Shown: positions 16,124 through 25,139, numbered from the stretch's first letter. The stretch: 64,000 nt of DNA from Mesorhizobium sp. NZP2298 (GCF_013170825.1 NZ_CP033365.1:2306001-2370000), one strand, 5' to 3'. Notes: generated by a model from the sequence alone, not told the origin. Numbers and translations: made by a program.

Positions 16124-17155
16124 ATGCGTTCTTCTTCACCACTGTTCATTGCCGCCGTGTTGATAGCAGGTATCGGCTTCGGAAGCGGGCGGGCGATGGC
16201 AACCGACGAAACGAGCTTCGGCGGAAGGCTGCAAGCGTTGTGGGAACGGCTGGGCGGCAAGCAACTCCCAGACGACATCGCCATGACAAACGGCCGCATC
16301 GAGGCCGAAGAGGTACTGGTTTCAGCCAAGCTTGCCGGCCGTGTGACAGAAGTCCTGGTAGATGAGGGCCAGACCGTCGATGCCGGTGCTGTCGTGGCGC
16401 GAATGGATACCGCCGATCTTCAGGCGCAGTTAGCCGGCGCGCAAGCGGAGGTTAGACGCTCAGAAAAGGCGGCGACTGAAGCTGAAGCCTTGATCGCGCA
16501 GCGCGACAGCGAACTCGTGCTTGCCCAGCAGGAATATGATCGCGCGTCCACTTTGAATGCCCGTGGTTATGGCACCAGGCAGGATCTCGACCTGCGGCGA
16601 AGTCAGCTGACTGCCACTCAGGCCGCCGGCGCTGCCGCGGCGGCGGGCCTCGAAGAGGCACATGCCGCGACAGATGCCGCCCGCGCCGAGGTCGCTCGGA
16701 TCCAGTCATCCCTTAGTGACGCGGTCCTCATAGCTCCACGGCGAGGCAGGGTAGAGTACAAGCTCGTGCAGTCCGGCGAAGTGGTCGCCGCCGGCGCCCC
16801 CATCGTTACGCTTCTTGACCTTTCGGATGTCTACATGACCGTTTTCCTGCCCGCGCAAGCAGCGGGACGTCTCGCCATCGGTGACGACGCACGCATAATT
16901 CTCGATCCCGCCCCCGAGTATGTGGTCCCGGCCACGGTTTCCTTTGTTGCATCGGACGCGCAGTTCACGCCGAAGACCGTGGAAACGAGCGACGAACGGG
17001 AGAAACTGATGTTCCGCGTCAAACTGCAGATCGCTTCGAGCCTGCTCAAGCAATATGAGGCGCAGGTGAAGATCGGCGTGCGTGGCGTAGCGTACGTACG
17101 TACCAGCCGTACGGCGGTTTGGCCGTCTGAGCTCGACGTGAAGCTGCCGCAATGA
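16124..17155 (+). CDS. HlyD-family periplasmic adaptor subunit
   Basis: The 343-residue protein starts with a signal anchor (PLFIAAVLIAGIGFGSG), followed by a lipoyl-like half (VSAKLAGRVTEVLVDEGQTVDAGAVVARMD), a long alpha-helical hairpin rich in Ala, Glu and Gln (about 110-210), the second lipoyl half (VLIAPRRGRVEYKLVQSGEVVAAGAPIVTLLD) and a beta-barrel domain. It should link an inner-membrane exporter to an outer-membrane channel. The TGA overlaps the ATG of the following RbbA-like gene, so this adaptor belongs with that ABC exporter and resembles the YbhG/YhiI type. The start ATG 16124 is chosen because the signal anchor begins there; a frame from 16076 adds non-conserved residues. Substrate unknown. 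Confidence 0.88.
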   Translation: MRSSSPLFIAAVLIAGIGFGSGRAMATDETSFGGRLQALWERLGGKQLPDDIAMTNGRIEAEEVLVSAKLAGRVTEVLVDEGQTVDAGAVVARMDTADLQAQLAGAQAEVRRSEKAATEAEALIAQRDSELVLAQQEYDRASTLNARGYGTRQDLDLRRSQLTATQAAGAAAAAGLEEAHAATDAARAEVARIQSSLSDAVLIAPRRGRVEYKLVQSGEVVAAGAPIVTLLDLSDVYMTVFLPAQAAGRLAIGDDARIILDPAPEYVVPATVSFVASDAQFTPKTVETSDEREKLMFRVKLQIASSLLKQYEAQVKIGVRGVAYVRTSRTAVWPSELDVKLPQ

Positions 17156-19872
17156 GTGAGACCGCTGCGCGTCTCGATCACGTCGTTCACCGCTATGGCA
17201 AGACCCTGGCTCTCGACAATATCGATCTCGTCATTCCAGCTGGATGCATGGCGGGCCTCATTGGGCCCGATGGGGTAGGCAAGTCGACCGTGCTCGGGCT
17301 TGTCTCCGGCGTTGTCCGCGTCCAGACCGGAAATGTCCAGGTCCTCGGCGGCGACATTGTCGATGCAAACCAACGACGTTCGATTTGCGCGCGCGTCGCC
17401 TATATGCCGCAGGGACTCGGTAGCAATCTCTATCCGACGCTGGGTGTTGCGGAAAACCTCGACTTTTTCGGCCGCCTTTTCGGGCAGGACAGCGCTGAGC
17501 GCCGCGCCCGCATCGACGAACTTCTCGCCGCCACGGGCCTTGCCCAATTCCGTGACCGGCCGGTCGGCAAACTCTCGGGCGGAATGAAGCAGAAGCTCGG
17601 CATTTGCTCAGCGCTTATCCATGACCCAGATCTGCTCATCCTCGACGAGCCGACCACTGGCATCGATCCCCTATCGCGACGACAGTTCTGGGACCTCATT
17701 GCCGGAATGCGCAAGCGCCGCCCCGCCATGAGCGTCCTCGTCGCCACCGCTTACATGGAAGAGGCGGAGCGCTTCGACTGGTTGGCCGCCATGCACGGTG
17801 GGCGCATCATCGCCACCGGCAGTCCGGCAGAAATCAGGAAACAGACAGGCCAGGCCACGCTGGAGCGTGCCTTTGTTGCCTTGATGCCGGAAGACGTACG
17901 ACAGGCGGATGTGGCGGTGAAGGTTGCGCCGCGCGTCGTTCACGACGGTGTCCCGGCAATCGAGGCCGAAGGCCTGACGCGCCGCTTCGGTGCCTTCACC
18001 GCGGTTGATCACGTGAGCTTTCGCATCGAGAAGGGCGAGATCTTCGGTTTTCTCGGCTCGAACGGTTCCGGCAAAAGTACGACCATGAAGATGTTAACCG
18101 GCCTTCTGCCTGCCAGTGAGGGCAAGGCAGCGCTGTTCGGCCAGCCACTGGACGCAGGCGATATGGCGACCCGCCGGCGCGTCGGCTACATGTCACAGTC
18201 CTTTTCGCTCTACGGCGAACTGAGCGTGCGGCAAAACCTGGTGCTGCACGCGCAACTGTTCGGCATGCCGCATAACGAAATCGAACCCCGTGTCGAAGAG
18301 ATGCTCAACCGCTTTGACCTTTCTGGTGTCGTCGCCAGCCGGCCAGAGAGTCTGCCGCTTGGCATCCGCCAGCGGTTGCAACTCGCAGTCGCAGTCATCC
18401 ATCGACCCGAGATCCTCATCCTGGACGAACCGACCTCAGGCGTCGATCCGGTCGCCCGTGATGGGTTCTGGCGCTTCCTCATTGCCCTGTCGAGGGAGGA
18501 CGGCGTCACCATCTTCCTGTCCACCCATTTTATGAACGAGGCCGAGCGCTGTGACCGCATCTCGCTAATGCATGACGGCAAGGTGCTCGCGGTTGGTAGC
18601 CCGCTCGAACTGAAGGAACAGCGCAGGAAACAGACGCTTGAGGACGTCTTCATTGAGGTACTCGAGAAAGCCGGGATGGGAAAGGAAGTCGGGACCGCAA
18701 ATCTCGCCGCCCCGACCCCATCAAAAAAGCCCGTCAGGTCCAGGGTCATTGATCCCCGTCGTCTGTGGGCTTATGCGTGGCGCGAGGCACTCGAAATCAT
18801 CCGTGACCCGGCGCGACTGGCTTTTGCCTTCCTCGGACCGATAATTCTGCTTCTCACCTTCGGCTATGGCATATCCTTCGATGTCGAGCGTCTGCCGTTC
18901 GCAGCTTTCGATCAGGACCGAACCGCGCAGAGCAGGCAATTGCTGGAAAGCTTCCAGGGGTCACGCTATTTCGACGAGCGGCCATCCATCTCGTCGCCGG
19001 AGGACATGGAAGCACGGCTGAGAAGCGGTGAACTGAAGCTCGCTGTCGAGGTTCCGCCGGATTTCGGTCGGGACCTCCTGCGCAAGCGCCAACCTGAAGT
19101 CGCCGTCTGGCTCGATGGCGCCATGCCCTTCCGCGCCGAGACAACGCGGGGCTACGTCACAGGTCTCGCACTGAGCTATGTTGCAGACGAGGCGATGCGG
19201 CAAGGCGGCAAAACCGTCTCGCCCTATCCGATCGAAATCGAGCCACGCTTCCGTTACAATCAGGCGTTCAAGAGCGTGAACGCCATCGTGCCCAGCGTCA
19301 TCGTGCTCATGCTCGTGCTGATCCCGGCGATCATGACGGCGATCGGCATCGTCAAAGAAAAGGAGACAGGCTCGATCGCCAATTTCCGGGCGACGCCCGT
19401 TACCCGCGTCGAGTTCCTGCTTGGCAAGCAACTTCCTTACGTGGTGATCGCCTTTCTGAGCTTCCTTTCGCTCGTGATTTTGGCGCGGCTGGTCTTCGGG
19501 GTGCCCCTGAAGGGATCCTTTGCGATGCTCGCTGTCGGCACGCTTGCCTATGTTCTCGCGACGACCGGCTTCGGCCTGCTCATATCGAGCTTCGTCAAAA
19601 CACAGGTCGCCGCCATCTTCGCCACCGCGATCATCGCCATGATTCCGGCCGTGAACTTCTCCGGCCTGCTGGTGCCCGTCTCATCCCTTTCCGGCAGTGG
19701 ACGGCTGATGGGACTAGCCTTCCCGGCTGCCTGGTATCAGCCGATCAGTGTCGGTGTCTTCGACAAGGGACTCGGTTTCCTGGCACTGTGGCCGAACCTC
19801 GCCGTGCTCGTCCTCTTCGGCCTAGGCTTTATCGCCGCCGCGGTGGTTGCGCTGCGCAAGCAGGGAGCGTGA
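17152..19872 (+). CDS. rbbA: RbbA-like ABC exporter: two ATPase domains fused to a permease
   Basis: The 906-residue protein has two ABC ATPases and an ABC-2 permease in one chain. The first has Walker A GPDGVGKST, signature LSGGMKQ and Walker B LLILDEPTTGID; the second (from about 265) has GSNGSGKST, a signature altered to LPLGIRQ and ILILDEPTSGVD. From about 535 comes an ABC-2 domain with one N-terminal helix, a large periplasmic part and five C-terminal helices. Length and order match Escherichia coli RbbA (YhiH), described as a ribosome-associated ATPase but organised as a drug-type exporter. The operon HlyD-RbbA-permease with overlapping or near-touching genes points to a tripartite efflux pump lacking only an outer-membrane channel here. 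The weak second signature (no SGG) suggests unequal ATPase sites. Confidence 0.88.
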   Translation: MSETAARLDHVVHRYGKTLALDNIDLVIPAGCMAGLIGPDGVGKSTVLGLVSGVVRVQTGNVQVLGGDIVDANQRRSICARVAYMPQGLGSNLYPTLGVAENLDFFGRLFGQDSAERRARIDELLAATGLAQFRDRPVGKLSGGMKQKLGICSALIHDPDLLILDEPTTGIDPLSRRQFWDLIAGMRKRRPAMSVLVATAYMEEAERFDWLAAMHGGRIIATGSPAEIRKQTGQATLERAFVALMPEDVRQADVAVKVAPRVVHDGVPAIEAEGLTRRFGAFTAVDHVSFRIEKGEIFGFLGSNGSGKSTTMKMLTGLLPASEGKAALFGQPLDAGDMATRRRVGYMSQSFSLYGELSVRQNLVLHAQLFGMPHNEIEPRVEEMLNRFDLSGVVASRPESLPLGIRQRLQLAVAVIHRPEILILDEPTSGVDPVARDGFWRFLIALSREDGVTIFLSTHFMNEAERCDRISLMHDGKVLAVGSPLELKEQRRKQTLEDVFIEVLEKAGMGKEVGTANLAAPTPSKKPVRSRVIDPRRLWAYAWREALEIIRDPARLAFAFLGPIILLLTFGYGISFDVERLPFAAFDQDRTAQSRQLLESFQGSRYFDERPSISSPEDMEARLRSGELKLAVEVPPDFGRDLLRKRQPEVAVWLDGAMPFRAETTRGYVTGLALSYVADEAMRQGGKTVSPYPIEIEPRFRYNQAFKSVNAIVPSVIVLMLVLIPAIMTAIGIVKEKETGSIANFRATPVTRVEFLLGKQLPYVVIAFLSFLSLVILARLVFGVPLKGSFAMLAVGTLAYVLATTGFGLLISSFVKTQVAAIFATAIIAMIPAVNFSGLLVPVSSLSGSGRLMGLAFPAAWYQPISVGVFDKGLGFLALWPNLAVLVLFGLGFIAAAVVALRKQGA

Positions 19873-19873
19873 G

Positions 19874-20995
19874 ATGATCGCTTCCTTGGTCAGGATTCTG
19901 CGCCTTGGTGTCAAGGAACTCTATAGCCTTCGATCCGATCCGGTCCTGATGCTGCTGATCCTTTATACTTTCACCTTCGCCATCTATACCGTGGCGACGG
20001 GCGCGAAATTCGAGGTGGAGAATGCATCCGTCGCCGTCGTCGACGAAGACCATTCCATGCTTTCCGCCCGGCTGCGCGACGCGCTCATGAAACCTTTCTT
20101 CAAGGAGCCTGTATTGATCGACGCGGATCAGATCGATCCGGCCATGGATTCCGGACGCTTCGTCTTCGTCGTCGAAATACCGCCGAAACTCGAGCAGGAC
20201 GTGATCGCCGGCCGGCATCCTTCGATTGGCCTCGACATCGACGCGACCGCCATGTCACAGGCCGGCAACGGCGCCTCCTACATCCAGAGCATCCTCTTCC
20301 AGGAAGTGCTCACCGCGATGCCCAACGTTGCGCAGATCGATCCAATTCAACTCGTGGTCCGCGCCAAGTTCAATCCCAATCTCAAATCCGAATGGTTCAC
20401 CGCCGTCATGCAGGTGATCAACAATATCAGCATTCTCGCGGTAATTCTGGCAGGCGCGGCTCTCATCCGTGAGCGTGAGCACGGCACGATTGAGCACCTT
20501 CTCGTCATGCCCGTAAGGCCTGTCGAGATCATGCTCGCCAAGATATGGGCAAATGGTCTGGTCATCGTGGTAGCGGCGATCCTGTCGCTGCTTATGGTCG
20601 TCGAGCTTTTGTTGGGCGTTCCCGTCGCCGGCTCGCTTACGCTGTTCGTGATGTCTGCGGTCCTTTACCTCTTCTCAGTCACAGCGCTCGGCATTCTCAT
20701 CGCCACCGTGTCGACCTCCATGGCTCAGTTTGGCCTGATCGCCATGCCGGTTCTGGTGGTCATGAACCTTCTGTCGGGCAGTACGACCCCAATGGAGAGC
20801 ATGCCGACCTGGCTTCAGAAAGCGATGATGATCTCACCGTCGACGCATTTCGTCGCCCTGTCACAGGCGGTCCTCTATCGCGGCGCGGGCTTGGCAATCG
20901 TGTGGCCACAGATGCTGGCGCTCGTTCTTATAGGAGTCCTGTTTTTCTGGCTCGCGTCGCTCCGGTTCCGCAAGGCGCTGCTGACCATGCAGTAG
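19874..20995 (+). CDS. ABC-2 type permease (YhhJ-like)
   Basis: The 373-residue membrane protein has an N-terminal helix (VLMLLILYTFTFAIYTVATGA), a periplasmic domain of about 150 residues, and five C-terminal helices beginning at NNISILAVILAGAALIREREHGTIEHLLVMPVRP, the ABC-2 permease signature. It follows the RbbA-like gene after one base, and should form a heterodimeric channel with that protein's permease half, as YhhJ does with RbbA. ATG 19874 is preferred to the upstream in-frame start because it follows GGAGCGTGAG. It is the last gene of the operon; the hairpin downstream at 21029 terminates the opposite strand rather than this gene. Confidence 0.87.
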   Translation: MIASLVRILRLGVKELYSLRSDPVLMLLILYTFTFAIYTVATGAKFEVENASVAVVDEDHSMLSARLRDALMKPFFKEPVLIDADQIDPAMDSGRFVFVVEIPPKLEQDVIAGRHPSIGLDIDATAMSQAGNGASYIQSILFQEVLTAMPNVAQIDPIQLVVRAKFNPNLKSEWFTAVMQVINNISILAVILAGAALIREREHGTIEHLLVMPVRPVEIMLAKIWANGLVIVVAAILSLLMVVELLLGVPVAGSLTLFVMSAVLYLFSVTALGILIATVSTSMAQFGLIAMPVLVVMNLLSGSTTPMESMPTWLQKAMMISPSTHFVALSQAVLYRGAGLAIVWPQMLALVLIGVLFFWLASLRFRKALLTMQ

Positions 20996-21028
20996 CGCTG
21001 ATACCGGGATGGCCTTCCTAGGGGTGCT

Positions 21029-21057
21029 GAAAAAAGAAAACCCCGGAAGGGCCGGGG
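21029..21057 (-). terminator. rho-independent terminator of the minus-strand gene at 21105
   Basis: On the minus strand CCCCGG-CCCTT-CCGGGG is followed by TTTTCTTTTTT, a clear intrinsic terminator 48 bp after the stop codon at 21105. Confidence 0.85.
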
Positions 21058-21104
21058 TAGTTCAGTGTCGTTAAACGACTTGGGAGGGCAACGAATAGTG
21101 GAGA

Positions 21105-21761
21105 TCAGGCAGCCTGACCATTCGGCTGAACATTAGCAACTGCCCCGCTGGCAGTCGCCGCAGGCGCAAGGCCGTCCATATGGATGGAAGTCGGCGGAAC
21201 CGTGCCGGAGGTTTCTACAAATGGGAAAGGCGCCGGCCGGGAAACAGCGGCTTCATTGCCGGACGGATTGCCAGCCATCGGCAATTGTTGGGACGACACC
21301 ACTTCGTTCCAGACGGCCGTGATGGCGTATTGGGTCTCGGTCGCAATGACGCAATAGCCCTTAGGATCCATGGCATAGAGTGTCGCTCCGGCATCGTTGC
21401 GGATCTGCCGGAACGCTTGGTCGATGACCTCGAGGCAGGCCGATACTTGCTGCATGCCGGGCAGGCGCGCATGCCGCTGCATGTCCACGAGCCGGAACGC
21501 CTCCACACCTTCCTGCCCGATGCTCTCGCCCTCGCGGCCGAGCTCGAAGAAGACGTTGACGACAGGCAACATGCCGCGGATAGCCGCATAGACAGTCATC
21601 GCCTCCTGCGGCGTGCAGGCAACCAGATGCGGCGGGTTCGCCACCGCCACCCCGGAACCGGCCCGCAAACCGAGGGACGCGGCAATCTCATGCTCCAGCC
21701 ACTGGCGCACCTCGGGTGGGGCGGTTCGGATCTGTTCAGGGCTTAATGTAATTCCGACCAT
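21105..21761 (-). CDS. hypothetical protein, FixK-box controlled
   Basis: The 218-residue protein is not one I recognise. It opens with GITLSPEQIRTAPPEVRQWLEHEIAASLGL, a helical segment, continues with a globular mixed alpha/beta part (EAMTVYAAIRGMLPVVNVFFELGRE, DMQRHARLPGMQQVSACLEVIDQAF) and ends in a Pro/Ala-rich, probably disordered tail from about 165. No signal peptide or membrane segment is evident. It has a strong terminator downstream and a perfect FixK box 58 bp upstream, shared with the Bax-inhibitor gene, so it is a single-gene hypoxia-responsive unit. The frame remains open far upstream across the opposite-strand gene, but ATG 21761 is where coding character begins. Confidence 0.7.
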   Translation of the reverse strand: MVGITLSPEQIRTAPPEVRQWLEHEIAASLGLRAGSGVAVANPPHLVACTPQEAMTVYAAIRGMLPVVNVFFELGREGESIGQEGVEAFRLVDMQRHARLPGMQQVSACLEVIDQAFRQIRNDAGATLYAMDPKGYCVIATETQYAITAVWNEVVSSQQLPMAGNPSGNEAAVSRPAPFPFVETSGTVPPTSIHMDGLAPAATASGAVANVQPNGQAA

Positions 21762-21819
21762 GACGTCGCTCTCCACTACCAATCTGCTGAAATCAAAACA
21801 GAGTGCAGAAGAGCGGACG

Positions 21820-21833
21820 TTGATCCGAGTCAA
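21820..21833. promoter_or_regulatory. FNR/FixK-type box (perfect), divergent promoter
   Basis: TTGATCCGAGTCAA sits in the 132-bp gap, 58 bp from the minus-strand start at 21761 and 60 bp from the plus-strand start at 21894. Confidence 0.8.
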
Positions 21834-21893
21834 TTCAGAGCGGTCAATATGGTGCGAACGTTCCTTCTCAAATCGTGATGATGGAGCAAACCC

Positions 21894-22619
21894 ATGGCGC
21901 GCAGCCCCGGAAATATCCGTAGAACCGGCTTCGATGTGGGTTCGCACACTGCCGCTGATTTCGATCCGGGTCTGCGCCAGTACATGCTCAAGGTCTACAA
22001 CTTCATGGGCGGCGGCCTGCTCGTCAGCGGTGCGGCCGGCTATCTCGCGGCGACAACAGGCTTCTATGAGCAAATCGCAGGCACGCCGCTGATCTGGGTG
22101 GTGATGTTTGCTCCCCTCGTCGCCGTCATTTTCCTCAGTTTTCGAATTGACCGGATGAGCCTCGCCGCGGCGCAAACGACGTTCTGGATTTATGCGGTCT
22201 TGATGGGCCTGTCTCTCTCGGGAATTTTTCTGGTCTACACAGGCGCGAGTGTCACCAGGACCTTCTTCATCGCTGCGGCGACCTTCGGGGCTATGAGCCT
22301 TTACGGATACACGACCGGGCGCGATCTGACGCGTGTGGGCTCGTTTCTGTTCATGGGGCTGATCGGCATCATCCTGGCGAGCCTGATCAATCTTTTCGTC
22401 GGCTCCTCCGCTCTTGAATTTGCCATCTCCCTGATAGGTGTAGTGCTCTTCATTGGCCTCACGGCCTACGATACGCAACGGATCAAGGATATCTATGTGG
22501 AAGGTGATTGGGATGAAGCGTCATCGAAAAAGGCCCTGATCGGCGCGCTAACCCTCTATCTCGATTTCATCAACCTCTTCGTCATGCTGCTCCAGTTCAC
22601 TGGCGACCGGCGCGATTGA
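21894..22619 (+). CDS. Bax inhibitor-1 / YccA family membrane protein
   Basis: The 241-residue protein has seven hydrophobic segments after a polar N-terminus. Family features include LRQYMLKVYNFMGGGLLVSGAAGYL for helix 1, SFRIDRMSLAAAQTTFWIYA, GYTTGRDLTRVGSFLFMGLIGI and the C-terminal acidic cluster with TAYDTQRIKD and LDFINLFVMLLQF. Members are pH-sensitive Ca2+ leak channels or modulators of membrane proteases; Escherichia coli YccA binds FtsH, which is notable because an ftsH lies in this same region. Start ATG 21894 is 60 bp from a perfect FixK box. No operon partner follows closely. Confidence 0.88.
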   Translation: MARSPGNIRRTGFDVGSHTAADFDPGLRQYMLKVYNFMGGGLLVSGAAGYLAATTGFYEQIAGTPLIWVVMFAPLVAVIFLSFRIDRMSLAAAQTTFWIYAVLMGLSLSGIFLVYTGASVTRTFFIAAATFGAMSLYGYTTGRDLTRVGSFLFMGLIGIILASLINLFVGSSALEFAISLIGVVLFIGLTAYDTQRIKDIYVEGDWDEASSKKALIGALTLYLDFINLFVMLLQFTGDRRD

Positions 22620-22652
22620 TCGCCACCTATCTTGCTTCGGAACGAGACCGAA

Positions 22653-22826
22653 ATGTCGAACCGATTGGAGGAGCACTTATTCACCGTGGTGATCACTCCA
22701 GAACAATGTCGAGCTGCACGTATCCTGGCCAAGATCGGTCGGACTGCGCTTGCAGCGCGGACCAATATCGGCCCATCCGATGCAACAGTCGAAGTGTTGT
22801 CTCGCCAACTGGCGCCGACGGCATAG
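22653..22826 (+). CDS. small HTH-like protein (57 residues)
   Basis: The ORF opens MSNRLEEHLFTVVITPEQCRA and contains AARILAKIGRTALAARTNIG and TVEVLSRQLAPTA. The ITPEQCRAAR opening followed by an LAxxxxxxxTVxxxxRxxxxP pattern resembles small XRE-type DNA-binding proteins common in rhizobia, though the helix-turn-helix core is poorly conserved. It could be a real small regulator, a decayed one, or chance. The remaining part of the 352-bp gap between the Bax-inhibitor and CYTH-CHAD genes holds no clear box. Confidence 0.35.
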   Translation: MSNRLEEHLFTVVITPEQCRAARILAKIGRTALAARTNIGPSDATVEVLSRQLAPTA

Positions 22827-22971
22827 AGTTGAGCAGGATTGATGCGAGAAAGCCGTTGACTGATACCGTCTCGGCGATAGTCGGACTCACCCAGACGACC
22901 ACAAGGACAAGCATGCGAAACACCGCTTTGCGTCGTGCTGTTTGATACTCAAGGGAGACGTTCCAAAACCC

Positions 22972-24534
22972 ATGTCGAGTCACCAGGAAATCGAGCTTAA
23001 GTTGGAACTGCCACTGGCATCGTTCCCATCCATAGAGAACGTTCCAATGGTGCGGCAGGCAGCGGAAGCAGCCGAGACGAAGCAGCTCAATTCCGTCTAC
23101 TTCGATACGGATAAATCCAAACTGCGGAAGGCTGGCATATCACTTCGTGTTCGCTCCGACGGACGGCACCATATCCAGACAGTCAAGTGCGAGCACAGCT
23201 CTTCTCCAGACCTCACCACGCGAGGCGAGTGGGAAACCGAGATAGAGGGAACGATACCCGATCTCGACGCGGCCGGCGATACGGCTCTGAAACCACTGCT
23301 GTCAAAGAAGTTTGCCCGGGCACTGAAACCGGTCTTCCAGACCCAAACCGAACGAAAGACGCTCCCCATCAAGACCGCTCATGCCACCATGGAACTCGCG
23401 CTTGACCACGGCCAGATCGTGACCGGCAATAAGACCGAAGCGATTTGCGAGATCGAGATCGAGCTCAAGCAGGGAGATCGCACGGAACTGTTCAAGTTGG
23501 CCCGGTCGCTCGCGAACGCTGCGCCATTGCGGCTTTCAGTCCGCAGTAAGGCGGAGCGCGGATATGAATTGATCGATGACGAACCTGCGCAAGCGGCTCT
23601 CGCTGGGAAAATCACACTTCAGTCCGGCACGGACGTCACGGCAGCTTTTCGGCAAATTGCGGAATCCTGCCTCCGTCAGATCACCGCCAATTGGGAGGCG
23701 GTAAATCGTGGCGATCCGGAAGGCGTTCACCAGATGCGCGTCGGGCTCCGGCGATTACTCGCTGCTATTTCGCTCTTTTCACAGATGCTCGGCGACCGGC
23801 AAAGCGCCCTGATCAAGACGGAGCTGAAATGGCTCGCTGATGAGCTCGCTCAAGCGAGAGAACTCCACGTCTTCTCGGCTGGCATCCTCGCACGCCTGCG
23901 GAAGGCATACGCTGGCGACGATGCTTTCAAGGTTTTCGATGGAGAGGTCGGCCGGCTTCGGGCGCAAGCAGAAGCCCGAGCACGCACGGCTATCGAGACC
24001 GATAGGTTCCGCAATCTGCTTCTTGACACGGCTGAATGGATCCAAGCCGGAGACTGGATAATATCGGATGACGCATTGCGTGGCAGTCTCAAGGATCACA
24101 ACATCGACGACTTTGCCCGCCAAGCGCTTTCATCACGAACCTCGAAGATCGTAAAGCGGAGCAGGAAGCTAGACGACCTTGATGCTCGCCAGCGGCACAA
24201 GCTGCGTATCGCGGCAAAAAAACTTCGCTATGGCAGCGAATTCTTCCAGAGCCTTTTCCAGAGCGAAACCTCAAAGAGACACCAGGCAAAATTTCTGCGC
24301 ATCCTGGAGCGCCTGCAGGACCATCTCGGCAATCTCAACGACATTGTCGGACATACTCAGTTGTGCAGATCGATGGTCGAGGACACATCGTCCGCAGCAA
24401 ATCCAAATGCCCGGCAGATTGCGTTCTTTGCAGGGGTCGTCTCGGGCACCGAAGCAGCGCGAAGTGAGAAGCTTGTGCGATCAAGCACTCATATTCATGA
24501 CAAACTCGGCAAGGCAAAGCCATTCTGGGACTGA
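22972..24534 (+). CDS. CYTH and CHAD domain protein
   Basis: The 520-residue protein has an N-terminal CYTH domain (about 4-200) with the EIELKLEL signature and the tunnel-fold residues SVYFDTDKSKLRKAGISLRVR, and a C-terminal CHAD domain (about 225-510) rich in conserved His and Arg, such as VHQMRVGLRRLLAAI, ELAQARELHVF and RHKLRIAAKKLRYGSEFF. CYTH enzymes hydrolyse triphosphate or polyphosphate in a metal-dependent manner; CHAD domains bind polyphosphate. The fusion is therefore probably a polyphosphate- or triphosphate-directed enzyme, acting in the cytoplasm or on granules. Start ATG 22972 follows AGGGAGACG; no FixK box was found in front of it, unlike most neighbours. Confidence 0.88.
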   Translation: MSSHQEIELKLELPLASFPSIENVPMVRQAAEAAETKQLNSVYFDTDKSKLRKAGISLRVRSDGRHHIQTVKCEHSSSPDLTTRGEWETEIEGTIPDLDAAGDTALKPLLSKKFARALKPVFQTQTERKTLPIKTAHATMELALDHGQIVTGNKTEAICEIEIELKQGDRTELFKLARSLANAAPLRLSVRSKAERGYELIDDEPAQAALAGKITLQSGTDVTAAFRQIAESCLRQITANWEAVNRGDPEGVHQMRVGLRRLLAAISLFSQMLGDRQSALIKTELKWLADELAQARELHVFSAGILARLRKAYAGDDAFKVFDGEVGRLRAQAEARARTAIETDRFRNLLLDTAEWIQAGDWIISDDALRGSLKDHNIDDFARQALSSRTSKIVKRSRKLDDLDARQRHKLRIAAKKLRYGSEFFQSLFQSETSKRHQAKFLRILERLQDHLGNLNDIVGHTQLCRSMVEDTSSAANPNARQIAFFAGVVSGTEAARSEKLVRSSTHIHDKLGKAKPFWD

Positions 24535-24554
24535 TCGAAACCGCGCAAAGAGAG

Positions 24555-25073
24555 TCAGGCGGTTCCCAGTTTCTTCGAAACGAGCAAAAGCGTGGGGTCA
24601 TCCGGATATGAATGGACGGTAAACCCCATGTTTTTCTCCAACTCGATCGCGTCGTGACTGGCTCGGCTCTCGATCGATTCAATCACCTTCAACCCCCATC
24701 TTTCAGCTTGACCGACCACGAAGGCGAGCATTTCCCAACCAATTCCATGATCCCTGTAGTCGGCGCGGATCGAAATTGCGACCTCACCACGGCCGCTCGT
24801 GCCTTCCCGTGCCAGCATGGCCGTGGCAACCGGAGTATGATTGTCTTCGAGAAAGCCGATATAGGTTTCTACCGTGCGATGGTCGACGTGGGTCATTTCA
24901 TGGATCTGCTCCGGCGGCACTTGCCTCATGCCTGCCAAGAAACGGAAGTGCAAATCTTCTAGGCGCACGTGATGAAATAGCTCATCAAGGATTGCATCGT
25001 CATCCGCGCCCGCCGGCCGCACGATAATATTGAGCCCCGTACGGGAAATAAGTTTCCAGGTGTGACCAGCCAT
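24555..25073 (-). CDS. GNAT family acetyltransferase
   Basis: The 172-residue protein shows the GNAT fold: an N-terminal strand with IVRPAGADDDAILDELFHHV, RFLAGMRQVP, a central strand AISIRADYRDHGIGWEMLAFVVGQAERWGL in which R-DHGIG replaces the usual acetyl-CoA loop Q/R-x-x-G-x-G, and a C-terminal HDAIELEKNMGF. The N-terminal RP-x-x-x-D-D-x-x-L-x-x-x-F-x-x-x-x-x-x-x-x-x-RF pattern recalls the acetyltransferase domain of Pat-type protein lysine acetyltransferases, so a protein substrate is possible. It is convergent with the CYTH-CHAD gene (20-bp gap). A FixK2-type box (one variant base) lies 66 bp upstream of ATG 25073. Confidence 0.8.
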   Translation of the reverse strand: MAGHTWKLISRTGLNIIVRPAGADDDAILDELFHHVRLEDLHFRFLAGMRQVPPEQIHEMTHVDHRTVETYIGFLEDNHTPVATAMLAREGTSGRGEVAISIRADYRDHGIGWEMLAFVVGQAERWGLKVIESIESRASHDAIELEKNMGFTVHSYPDDPTLLLVSKKLGTA

Positions 25074-25139
25074 TTGCCTACTCCGATAAAAGTTCGAATG
25101 CCCCTGATAGCCACTAGATCCGGCTGCACGCGGAAATCC

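Noticed and set aside
21105..22478. 457-codon minus-strand ORF running across the Bax-inhibitor gene
   Set aside because: Only the part up to ATG 21761 has coding character; the upstream part is the antisense of a clear membrane protein.
22948..22960. TTGATACTCAA before the CYTH-CHAD gene as a FixK box
   Set aside because: The spacer is 3 bases rather than 6, so it cannot bind the dimer in the normal way.
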